A stretch of 23,175 nucleotides of DNA from Chloroflexota bacterium (GTDB lineage: Bacteria; Chloroflexota; Dehalococcoidia; Lucifugimonadales; JACPCL1): the NCBI GenBank assembly GCA_016210395.1, contig JACQUI010000335.1, positions 1 to 23,175 of the forward strand, in the 5' to 3' direction. Made by a program: the position numbers and the translations under genes. The notes beneath the pieces are model-generated. The model made no database searches. It saw only the letters and a list, made by a program, of their open reading frames with translations, and was not told where the DNA came from. Of the stretch, positions 1-5,997 are shown in pieces. The first letter of the stretch is position 1, and the number at the start of each line of letters is the position of its first letter.

Positions 1-156
1 AGGCCCACACAGTGGCAAAACTGCCTGAGTAAGGAGCGCGCACAGCTACAACAACTCCGTGACCGCTGCATACACTCCTGGGCCTACCGCTTGAGCCGCA
101 AAAAGCGGGCCCACAGGCGACCTTCCAAACATTACCCACACCTACCCACGGTTTAA
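1..156 (+). CDS. Possible C-terminal end of an unidentified protein (5' cut by window)
   Basis: The frame starting at base 1 is open for 51 codons and ends with TAA at 154-156. The reading is rich in Arg, Lys, His and Gln, as in a basic nucleic-acid-binding tail, and ends HYPHLPTV. I do not recognise a family. No start can be judged because the 5' end lies outside the window. An open frame of this length can arise by chance, so the call rests only on the absence of stops and on the basic composition. It would be transcribed towards the minus-strand block that ends at 206, so the two would be convergent. Confidence 0.3.
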   Translation, partial: RPTQWQNCLSKERAQLQQLRDRCIHSWAYRLSRKKRAHRRPSKHYPHLPTV

Positions 157-205
157 GGTGACAGCCACTGCCCTCTGTCAAAGGACGGCAGCAGCCAGAG
201 CTTTG

Positions 206-487
206 CTACCTCCAGAGTCCTGGGCGTACCAACCAGAGCCTTAGCCAATCCTCCCGCCCGAGAGTACAGTCTACGAAGTCCTGAAGTTCCTCTCGTTTGA
301 GGCGCATCTGCCGAGCTATCAGGGATAGCAACTCGTTGTTGATTTGGCCTCGTTCGCCGTGCGAGAGTTTGGTAGCTCGCTCCTTCTTCCCGGCCACAAC
401 TATGAAGAAGAAACTGTGATCTCGCTTGGTGTCCTCTTCTGCCTGGCCTTTACGCAGCAAAGCGGCCCGCAATTCCTGATAGTCCAT
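206..487 (-). CDS. Small hypothetical protein, distantly HicA/YcfA-like
   Basis: A 93-residue protein with the pattern 'KRDHSFFFIVVAGKKERATK' (about residues 21-40), then 'LSHGERGQINNELLSLIARQ' and 'LQDFVDCTLGREDW'. Small proteins with this order (an aromatic-rich strand, GKK, T-K-x-SHG, a helix, then D-C-x-x-x-x-E) are commonly annotated as hypothetical or HicA-like. That resemblance is from memory and the function is not established. ATG at 487 lies 8 nt after the stop of the upstream gene, with no clear Shine-Dalgarno sequence, which suggests translational coupling. It is the last gene of a three-gene minus-strand set. It could be a toxin or an uncharacterised small protein. No catalytic residues can be assigned beyond the SHG histidine, which aligns loosely with the HicA histidine. 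Confidence 0.55.
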   Translation of the reverse strand: MDYQELRAALLRKGQAEEDTKRDHSFFFIVVAGKKERATKLSHGERGQINNELLSLIARQMRLKREELQDFVDCTLGREDWLRLWLVRPGLWR

Positions 488-495
488 CTCAACGC

Positions 496-891
496 CTAGG
501 CACGGTCTCGTTGGATAAGGCGACGAAGCAGCGCCAGGTGACTTAATGCAGTGGGACCCAACTGCTCCTCTCGTTCTTCAAGAGACTCCCGATATTCCCC
601 TAACGAAATAATAAGATCTCTGATTGCCTTATCTTTTTGGGGGCCGATACCGTATTCCTCTACGCCTTCCAACCATGTAATGGCAGTGACTGTGTCGCTC
701 GTTTCATGCACCTCGGTTGCCAGTCCCCCGCCGGTGAGACGCCAGCGGTCCACTTGGTACCCCTCTGGGAGCCAGATAGCATATACGGCCCGGACCACGC
801 GATCAGTCGCAATTGGTCCAAAGCTGATAGCGGTTACCCTGATGTCCGGGCTTCGAATCGGCTCGATCCATCCCATCGCAACTGTCTGCAT
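496..891 (-). CDS. Hypothetical protein, middle gene of a three-gene set
   Basis: About 131 residues starting MQTVAMGWIEP. I chose ATG at 891 because GGGAGGG stands 5-6 nt upstream. The longer reading from 930 would overlap the preceding gene by 22 nt and has no such site. The first half alternates hydrophobic residues, as in a beta-rich domain (VTAISFGPIATDRVVRAVYA, then a GGGLATEVHETSDTVTAITW stretch). The last 40 residues are a charged Glu/Arg helix (SLEEREEQLGPTALSHLALL). I do not recognise the family. It lies 17 nt after the DUF3467-like gene and 8 nt before the HicA-like gene, so the three are probably co-transcribed. No signal peptide or membrane segment is visible. Confidence 0.55.
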   Translation of the reverse strand: MQTVAMGWIEPIRSPDIRVTAISFGPIATDRVVRAVYAIWLPEGYQVDRWRLTGGGLATEVHETSDTVTAITWLEGVEEYGIGPQKDKAIRDLIISLGEYRESLEEREEQLGPTALSHLALLRRLIQRDRA

Positions 892-908
892 TGTCTTCCC
901 TCCCGCGC

Positions 909-1211
909 CTAGCGCCAGAAACTCTCCCAATCCTCCGGGGAAACCCCCAATTGGTTCAACACCTCTCTAGGAACCTCAGCTCTCACTCCCATCTGCGCCT
1001 CGACCTGAAGCACCTGCCGCCTCATGATCATGACCATTGTCTTCAGATGCTCAACGCTCATCCTGACTGTACCAAGCTGAGTCATCTGAGGCGTACGACT
1101 CAGGGAGGGATGCGCCTCTCTCAGGGAGAAAGAGAGATTTGCGCCAAAAGGCGTAATCGTAATGGTAAACGCATCCGCATAGACGTCGAACCCGTCACCT
1201 TCTTCAGGCAT
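909..1211 (-). CDS. DUF3467-like small protein
   Basis: A 100-residue protein. Residues 9-32 (DVYADAFTITITPFGANLSF) are followed by 'VRMSVEHLKTMVMIMRRQVL' at about 49-68. This order (Y/F-A-D-x-F, a beta hairpin with a T-P-F turn, then R-hydrophobic-S-x-x-H-x-K leading a helix) resembles DUF3467-type proteins, whose role is unknown. The C-terminus adds about 30 residues (VPREVLNQLGVSPEDWESFW). AGAAGGGGG precedes ATG 1211 by 9 nt. It heads the set of three small minus-strand genes and lies 128 nt after the end of the chimeric phage gene, so it may belong to the same transferred block. The family link rests on pattern memory only. Confidence 0.55.
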   Translation of the reverse strand: MPEEGDGFDVYADAFTITITPFGANLSFSLREAHPSLSRTPQMTQLGTVRMSVEHLKTMVMIMRRQVLQVEAQMGVRAEVPREVLNQLGVSPEDWESFWR

Positions 1212-1339
1212 TGGCCTTTACCCCCTTCTGTCAGCGGCCGGAACGCACCACACTTTATCAGCATCCCCTAATCTTTGCCAACATCCTCGATACTAGAGAT
1301 AACTCTGACCAGCCGGAGGGGGACTCTGCAGCATTGGTC

Positions 1340-2029
1340 CTATGGCCCCCCATCCCCTGCCTGGCTAGACCTCGCGTGCGCCGGCGCGTACAGCGTTCGC
1401 GGGCGCACTGCGTTCCGCCGGTTAACCCGGCGCACCGCCTCTAGATACGACGCCAGCCGCTCCTGGCCCCAGGCCAGGTACTGCCGCCAGACCTCTTCCC
1501 CGCCAACGTTGATCCGGTTGATGGCGAAGTTCGCCCACTCCAGCGCCGCGTAGGCGGCCGCGCCTGTGGCAACCACGTCCTCCAGCTCGGACGGCAGCGT
1601 GGAAGACGTGGCGTCCAGGGTATGCAGCGCTCCGTAGGAGACGTCAACGCTCTCCGCGCCCGCGGGCGGCGAGTCCACCAGCAGCGTGAGCGTCCCCGCC
1701 CACACGCGGTAGCGCGCGTAGCTGGGCGGGTACTGGCCCGCCGGGTACTCCACCGCCTCCACGCTGACCAGGTCCGTCATAGAAGCCAGGATGGCCAGCG
1801 CTGCGCTGACCTGCGTGAAGGTGGGGGTGTCCTCGGCCCAGGCGTCGCCGACGTTGTAGAAGGCGGCGGTGGGCGCGGCGTTCTCCCGGTTGTAGGTCAG
1901 GGCGTTGCCGGTGATCTCCACAAAGGGGAGCTGCTGCAGGACGGGGCTTTCCTTGATGATCGTCTCGATGACGCCTGCCAGGAGCAGGTCGTTGGAGAGC
2001 TTTGCGGCTTCCGCCAGTGTCAGGGCCAT
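1340..2029 (-). CDS. Chimeric phage protein: capsid N-terminus fused to the C-terminus of another phage structural protein
   Basis: The ORF encodes 229 residues from ATG 2029. AGGAGG stands 8 nt upstream; the GTG three codons earlier overlaps that site and is not the start. Residues 1-81 (MALTLAEAAKLSNDLLLAGV, LPFVEITGNALTYNREN, VGDAWAEDTPTFTQVSAALA) match the N-terminal part of a phage/GTA major capsid family in which 'ILGGDADVDNF' and about 200 further residues normally follow. Here the sequence switches near base 1786 to 'ASMTDLVSVEAVEYPAGQYP', 'YRVWAGTLTLLVDSPP', 'LPSELEDVVATGAAAYAALE' and 'VGGEEVWRQYLAWGQERL', which resembles a downstream phage structural protein. The simplest reading is an in-frame deletion that joined two genes of a prophage. 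A working capsid is unlikely. Family assignments are from memory of conserved patterns. Confidence 0.6.
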   Translation of the reverse strand: MALTLAEAAKLSNDLLLAGVIETIIKESPVLQQLPFVEITGNALTYNRENAAPTAAFYNVGDAWAEDTPTFTQVSAALAILASMTDLVSVEAVEYPAGQYPPSYARYRVWAGTLTLLVDSPPAGAESVDVSYGALHTLDATSSTLPSELEDVVATGAAAYAALEWANFAINRINVGGEEVWRQYLAWGQERLASYLEAVRRVNRRNAVRPRTLYAPAHARSSQAGDGGP

Positions 2030-2116
2030 GCGCGTCACCTCCTGTGCTTTGCTGCTGCGATGGCCTGATACTAGAATATACGTTCTGTCTTAGGGAAGAG
2101 GCGAATATGCATACCT

Positions 2117-2206
2117 GTAGGGGCAGGGTCATCCTGCCCGCGTTCTCCTGGTCGGCACACCCAATGCGTTGGCGAATGGGAACCGGCGCGAAGACCGCGC
2201 CCCTAC
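2117..2206. repeat. Composite repeat unit A with inverted GTAGGGGC/GCCCCTAC ends
   Basis: The 90-bp unit starts GTAGGGGCAGG and folds on itself (GGGCAGG, 5-nt loop, CCTGCCC). It then has the core GGTCGGCACACCCAAT and ends with a second stem (GGCGCG, loop, CGCGCC) closing in CCCCTAC. Its two ends are therefore inverted copies of GTAGGGGC. Unit B follows in the same orientation and unit C (3909-3997) is an inverted copy. Confidence 0.8.
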
Positions 2207-2229
2207 GAGGCCTGCACGCCGCGCGTTCC

Positions 2230-2314
2230 GGGGCAGGGTCTTCCTGCCCGCGTCTCCCGGTCGGCACACCAATCACCCTGCGTATGGAGAACGGGCGCCG
2301 CGCCCGCGCCCCTA
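2230..2314. repeat. Composite repeat unit B, tandem to unit A
   Basis: It repeats unit A's order: GGGGCAGGGTC, CCTGCCCGCGT, CTCCCGGTCGGCACACC, AATCACCCTGCGTATGG, GAACGGGCGC, and it ends GCGCCCCTA. The left GTA is degenerate (CCG). The two units are 23 bp apart. Confidence 0.75.
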
Positions 2315-2758
2315 AGGATAGGTATGCCGTCGCCCCCCGCCATCCCCTCCTCCCCCAAACGCCCGCCGCCGGCGTACCCTTACTCCATGAACACCCGCTG
2401 TCACGCGCGCCCGCACGCCGGTGTCCCCCTCTCACTTCAGAGCCTGCCCTGAGCGCAGCCGAAGGGAGAGGGGACTGCAGGGGGTGAGGTAAAGAAGCGC
2501 CCCGCAATCAATCAAAGCGCTCCCAATCCGGCCCCACCCGCCGCCAAGCTGGAGGAAGACGCGAAAACGGGAAGCAATCAGTCGGCGGCCCATCAATCAA
2601 ACGTCCCCAACCCTATGCCCCATGCCCGAATGCCCGTTTGCTCGCTTGCCCGCTTGCCTCTGCCCTATGCCCTCGCGCCTCTATGCGGTAGAATGTTGCG
2701 GGTTTTCAACCCCAGCCCGCTGGCAGCCGGCACATCCCAACCAATGAGGAGGCAGCAC
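2315..2758. other. Gene-free stretch with degenerate repeats and a possible -10 box
   Basis: No supported gene lies here. Positions 2426-2433 (CCCCTCTC) and 2466-2473 (GAGAGGGG) form an inverted repeat. The interval between them contains CCTGAGCGCAGCCGAAGG, a motif often scattered through environmental genomes. Around 2628-2680 the sequence has a loose CGCTTGCC/CTATGCCC repetition. TAGAAT at 2689-2694 could be the -10 of the following dehydrogenase gene (start at 2759), but no good -35 is visible. Confidence 0.45.
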
Positions 2759-3832
2759 TTGGCCACCGATTTTGTCAGCAACGAGGAGATCGTCCAGGCG
2801 GCGCGGCGCAACCTCGACCAGAGCGCATGGGACTACCTGGTCGGCGGCGCCGAGTCGGAGACTTCCATGCGACGCAACCGCATGGCCTTCGACCGCATCG
2901 CTTTTCGTCCCCGGGTGCTGGTGGACGTGTCCAAGCTGGACCCATCCGCTACCTTTCTTGGGCAGAAGCTGCGTATCCCTGTAATGCTTGCCCCAGTGGG
3001 GTCTCTGCAGCGATTCACGCCGGAAGGGGGCCTGGCCGCCGCTAAGGCCGCAGCGGAGTTCGGCACTATGCAGGTGGTGAGCACGGTCACGGAGCCTGGC
3101 CTGGAGAAGATTGGGGCGGCAGGCGGCGGGCCCAAGGTCTTCCAGCTCTACGTGCAGGGTGACTGGAAGTGGATCGAGGACATCATCCACCGCGCGAAGC
3201 AGGCCGGGTACGTCGGCATCGTCGTTACCGTGGACAACGCTCGCTACAGCCGGAGAGAGCGGCCCATGGTCCACGGCTATGCGCCCATGCGGCCCGCGGT
3301 GCGCACCCCTGCCTACGGCGGGATGCTGACGTGGGATTTGATGGACCGCATCAGGGACTTGACGGACCTGCCCTTTGGCATCAAGGGCATCGCGACGGCT
3401 GAGGATGCAGCCATGGCCATTGAGCACGGCTTCAACATCATCTGGGTGTCCAACCACGGTGGGCGACAGCTTGACCACAGCCGTGGCACGCTGGACATGC
3501 TCCCAGAGATCGTTGACGCCGTGGGGGGTAAGGCGGACATCGTCCTGGATGGCGGCGTGCAGCGTGGCAGCGACGTGGTCAAGGCGATTGCCCTGGGCGC
3601 CAAGGCCGTGGCCATTGGCAAACTCCAGGGCTGGGGCCTGGCTGCGGCTGGACAGGCGGGAGTGAACAGAGTGCTGGAGATCATGGAAGACGAAGTCCTT
3701 TCCGCCATAGCCCTGCTGGGCGTCACCTCCCTTGGCCGGATCAACAGCTCGTATGTGTGCAGGGCGGAACCCGTCAGCCCAGCCCACGAAATGAGCGGCT
3801 GGGTCAACATGCCCGGCGGCCGGCTCCTGTAG
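2759..3832 (+). CDS. FMN-dependent alpha-hydroxy acid dehydrogenase/oxidase
   Basis: A 357-residue TIM-barrel flavoprotein of the family containing L-lactate dehydrogenase (LldD), lactate oxidase and glycolate oxidase, which oxidises 2-hydroxy acids to 2-oxo acids. Visible family features: DYLVGGA with Tyr25; QLYV with Tyr131; TVDNARYSRRE around 157-167; Lys209 in GIKG; the catalytic base His233 and substrate Arg236 in SNHGGRQLD; and the FMN phosphate loop DGGVQRGSDVVKA. The usual 'IGR' that follows is IGK here (Lys288), a conservative change at a flavin-phosphate contact. The start is TTG at 2759, because AGGAGG stands 6 nt upstream; longer in-frame starts (ATG 2744, 2615) have no ribosome site and would add a non-family leader. 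The substrate cannot be told from sequence. It is followed 11 nt later by a perfect palindrome. Confidence 0.9.
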   Translation: MATDFVSNEEIVQAARRNLDQSAWDYLVGGAESETSMRRNRMAFDRIAFRPRVLVDVSKLDPSATFLGQKLRIPVMLAPVGSLQRFTPEGGLAAAKAAAEFGTMQVVSTVTEPGLEKIGAAGGGPKVFQLYVQGDWKWIEDIIHRAKQAGYVGIVVTVDNARYSRRERPMVHGYAPMRPAVRTPAYGGMLTWDLMDRIRDLTDLPFGIKGIATAEDAAMAIEHGFNIIWVSNHGGRQLDHSRGTLDMLPEIVDAVGGKADIVLDGGVQRGSDVVKAIALGAKAVAIGKLQGWGLAAAGQAGVNRVLEIMEDEVLSAIALLGVTSLGRINSSYVCRAEPVSPAHEMSGWVNMPGGRLL

Positions 3833-3843
3833 AACCGGCCAAT

Positions 3844-3895
3844 GCCATACGCCTGGTAGGGGCGCAGCATGCTGCGCCCCTACCAGGCGTATGGC
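3844..3895. repeat. 52-bp perfect palindrome (repeat-family member, likely bidirectional terminator)
   Basis: The left half reads GCCATACGCCTGGTAGGG then GCGCAGCA, and the right half is its exact reverse complement with no spacer (centre between 3869 and 3870). It contains GTAGGGGC facing GCCCCTAC. It begins 11 nt after the dehydrogenase stop, so a transcript would form a long hairpin there. No U-tract follows. Confidence 0.85.
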
Positions 3896-3908
3896 GCGCC
3901 GTGTGCGT

Positions 3909-3997
3909 GTAGGGGCGCGGTCGTCGCGCCCGTGCCCCATGTGCAGGGTGATTGGGTCTGCCGGCCAGGGTACGCGGGCAGGATGACCCTGCCCTAC
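3909..3997. repeat. Composite repeat unit C, inverted relative to A and B
   Basis: It starts GTAGGGGCGCGG with a GCGCGG/TCGCGCCC-type stem and carries the core GTGCAGGGTGATTGGGTC, which is the reverse complement of unit B's core with few changes. It ends with the GGGCAGG/CCTGCCC stem and CCTAC. It is 89 bp long, matching unit A. Confidence 0.75.
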
Positions 3998-4023
3998 CGT
4001 GGGTTTGAAGGCGAGATGTACCC

Positions 4024-4046
4024 GTAGGGGCGCGGTCGTCGCGCCC
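4024..4046. repeat. Single repeat arm identical to the left arm of unit C
   Basis: The 23 bases are identical to 3909-3931 (GTAGGGGCGCGG, then TCGTCGCGCCC). The arm ends one base before AGGAG, the probable ribosome site of the following MFS gene, so it lies in that gene's leader. Confidence 0.8.
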
Positions 4047-4098
4047 AGGAGATTCACGCATCGCAACAGAGAAAAAGGCGTCCCGCTCCGACCGCATC

Positions 4099-5271
4099 GT
4101 GACGGTCGCACTCACCATCCTCGTCCAGGGGTCGCAGGCGCTGGCCCTTGGCGGCATCGCCCTGTTCCTTCCCAGGATCCGCGCCAACCTCGGGCTGTCC
4201 TATACCCAGGCGGGCGTGCTGGCCGCCGCAGCCACCTTCGCTTATGCGGCCATGCAGATCCCGGCAGGGTTCCTGGTGGACCGATTCGGGCCGCGCAAGC
4301 TCTTCTTTGCCGGGGCGGTGGGCACCAACCTGCTCGCCTTCCTGTTCGGGCTTGTGACCGCCTACTGGATGGCCCTCCCCATCCAGGTGCTGGCGGGAGC
4401 GGCCAGGGCGCTGCTGTTTATCCCCGGGCTCATCCTGGTGGCAAGCTGGTTCCCGCCCGCCCGCAGGGCCACCGCCATGGGGCTGTTCACCATCGGCGGC
4501 TTTGGGGGCAACGTAGTGCTGTCGTTGACCGGCCCAGCCCTGGCGGACGCCGCAAGCTGGCGCGCCCCCTTCCTGCTCTTCTCCTCCGCCGGCCTGATCG
4601 CCTCCCTTGTCTTCCTGCGGCTCAGCAAGGACAACCCTGACGCGCCACGAGGACAGCCCGTCAACCTGAAGGACCTGGCATCCCTGCTCCGGTTCCGAGT
4701 CATGTGGCTGCTGGGTTGCATCCAGTACATCCGGTACGCGGTCGTGTACGGCTTGCAGTTCTGGATACCCAGCTACCTCGCCGATGAGAAAGGCGTGTCC
4801 CTGCCGGTCGTTGGCGCCATCGTAGCCATTTCCTCAGCGATTACTGCGCCATCCAACTTCGTGGGCGGCTACGTCTCCGACCGCCTGCGCAACCCCCCAC
4901 TGGTTATCGGCGGCGCGCTCCTGGTGCTGGCCATCGCCATTGCGCTGCTGGCGACGGTCAACAACCTGGCGGTGGTGATCGGACTGGTCTTTGTCACGGC
5001 GCTCTTCCAGCAGATCTACTTTGGGCCTCTGTTCTCAGCGCCGGTGGAGATGCTTGGGCTGCGCAACGCGGGGGTGGCTACGGGCCTGGGGAACACCTTC
5101 GCCAACGTGGGCGCGCTGACCTTTGGGTATGCCATCGGCGCGCTCAAAGACCTCTCCGGGGGATTCAGCGCCGGGTTCTACGCGTTGGCAGGCTGCTGCG
5201 TGATTGGGCTGGCCCTTGCCGTGTTGCTGGGACGCATGCGAAGGCCCGCCAATAAACATAGCGACGCCTGA
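4099..5271 (+). CDS. Major facilitator superfamily transporter
   Basis: A 390-residue integral membrane protein with about 12 hydrophobic segments. The MFS motif A-like loop between TM2 and TM3 is visible (GFLVDRFGPRKLFFAGA, about 54-70), as is a second-half equivalent (GGYVSDRLRNPP). The family couples solute movement to an ion gradient; the substrate is unknown. The start is uncertain. GTG 4099 has no ribosome site and leaves TM1 with no preceding positive charge. The frame stays open upstream and encodes IATEKKASRSDRI, a typical cytosolic N-terminus, beginning at ATC 4060, which lies 8 nt after AGGAG. Either initiation is non-canonical or the true start codon was lost when the adjacent repeat arm arrived. 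The gene is not tightly coupled to the dehydrogenase upstream, because three repeats separate them. Confidence 0.88.
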   Translation: MTVALTILVQGSQALALGGIALFLPRIRANLGLSYTQAGVLAAAATFAYAAMQIPAGFLVDRFGPRKLFFAGAVGTNLLAFLFGLVTAYWMALPIQVLAGAARALLFIPGLILVASWFPPARRATAMGLFTIGGFGGNVVLSLTGPALADAASWRAPFLLFSSAGLIASLVFLRLSKDNPDAPRGQPVNLKDLASLLRFRVMWLLGCIQYIRYAVVYGLQFWIPSYLADEKGVSLPVVGAIVAISSAITAPSNFVGGYVSDRLRNPPLVIGGALLVLAIAIALLATVNNLAVVIGLVFVTALFQQIYFGPLFSAPVEMLGLRNAGVATGLGNTFANVGALTFGYAIGALKDLSGGFSAGFYALAGCCVIGLALAVLLGRMRRPANKHSDA

Positions 5272-5345
5272 CCTCGCGGCCACGCGTCGCTTTTGCCTAT
5301 TCTGCTGTCCAAACCCCGCGCGCCTTCTCCCGGCATGCCCGATAC

Positions 5346-5413
5346 GGGGCGGCAACCGCGCCCCTACTAGGTGTGTTGCAAAAGACCGCCGTAGGGGCAG
5401 GGGTTCCCCGCCC
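5346..5413. repeat. Two repeat arms facing outward
   Basis: GGGGCGGCAACCGCGCCCCT at 5346-5365 (closing AC at 5366-5367) and GTAGGGGCAGGGG at 5391-5403 (to CCGCCC at 5413) are arranged with their GTAGGGGC ends pointing towards each other across 23 bp. This is the opposite of the composite units. They lie between convergent genes (MFS ending 5271, RRM ending 5456), where the GGGGTTCCCC stem could help termination. Confidence 0.65.
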
Positions 5414-5455
5414 ACGCCAGACTCACGCTGGAGCACAGGGTAGAGTCAACGGCTT

Positions 5456-5806
5456 CTAGTAGCGAGAGCCTCGCCCCCCGCCGCCGCCACCACCGCCGCT
5501 TCCCCGGCGTGCGCCGCCGCCATAACCGCCACCGCCTCCGCCACCACCGAACCCGCCGCCCGCGGGCCTTGGCCTGGCCTCGTTAACGGTGATGGCGCGT
5601 CCGCGAAGCTCTTTGCCGTTGAGACCGGTGATAGCGGCCTGCGCTTCGGCTGCTGTGGGCATCTCGATAAACCCAAAGCCCTTGGAGCGCCCGGTATCCC
5701 GGTCGCGTACGACGGTCACTTCATCAACTTTGCCGAAGGCCTCAAAGGCCTGCCGCAACTCCTGGTCCGTGACTTCATAGGCAAAGTTCCCTACGTAGAT
5801 CCTCAT
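5456..5806 (-). CDS. RRM-domain RNA-binding protein with glycine-rich tail
   Basis: A 116-residue cytosolic single-stranded RNA-binding protein. RNP2 is IYVGNF at residues 3-8 and RNP1 is KGFGFIEM at 42-49, both with the aromatic residues that stack on RNA bases. The fold ends near residue 80 and is followed by a Gly/Arg/Tyr tail (GGGFGGGG, GGYGGGARRGSGG, GRGSRY). This is the architecture of cyanobacterial and other bacterial cold-responsive Rbp proteins. The start is ATG 5806, with AGAAGGAG 4 nt upstream; the frame extends to 5836 but that start has no site. It lies 68 nt after the small ORF and is in line with the DEAD-box helicase gene, so an RNA-remodelling operon is likely. Low-temperature induction is family knowledge and is not shown here. 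Confidence 0.92.
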   Translation of the reverse strand: MRIYVGNFAYEVTDQELRQAFEAFGKVDEVTVVRDRDTGRSKGFGFIEMPTAAEAQAAITGLNGKELRGRAITVNEARPRPAGGGFGGGGGGGGYGGGARRGSGGGGGGGGRGSRY

Positions 5807-5874
5807 TGTGCTCCTTCTGGCGGCCTTCACCGCCATCTATGTACCGGGTAAGGGAGGCGCACGGTCCGCTCTCC

Positions 5875-5997
5875 CTAGTGGCGATGCCTGATCTGGGACG
5901 CCCTTCGTCGCAAGCCGTTATGCTTGCCGGTCTTCTTGTTGATGCGGGCGACGAACTGGGCTGTCGTCTCGTTCTTCGCTGTCGTTTCTTTCTTCAT
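5875..5997 (-). CDS. 40-residue basic small protein overlapping the helicase stop
   Basis: ATG at 5997 overlaps the helicase TGA as ATGA, and AAAGG stands about 7 nt upstream, so translation is probably coupled. The product begins MKKETTAKNETTAQFVARIN and ends KKTGKHNGLRRRASQIRHRH. It is very basic (Lys/Arg/His about one third), with a short amphipathic middle (TAQFVARI). I recognise no family. The C-terminal half looks like a ribosomal-protein or RNA-binding tail. Its position between a DEAD-box helicase and an RRM protein supports an RNA-related role, but that is inference. It is too short for most gene callers. The ATGA overlap, the ribosome site and the codon-like composition make it more than a chance frame. 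Confidence 0.6.
   Translation of the reverse strand: MKKETTAKNETTAQFVARINKKTGKHNGLRRRASQIRHRH

Noticed and set aside
2117..2314. CRISPR-like tandem repeats
   Set aside because: Only two units, 23 bp apart, each with internal stems and inverted ends; no constant repeat with regular unique spacers.
1644..2507. Minus-strand frame of 287 codons over units A and B
   Set aside because: It reads through palindromic repeats and out of frame through the chimeric phage gene.
2681..4111. Long minus-strand open frame (476 codons)
   Set aside because: It is antisense to the FMN dehydrogenase, whose family motifs are clear, and it runs through three repeats.
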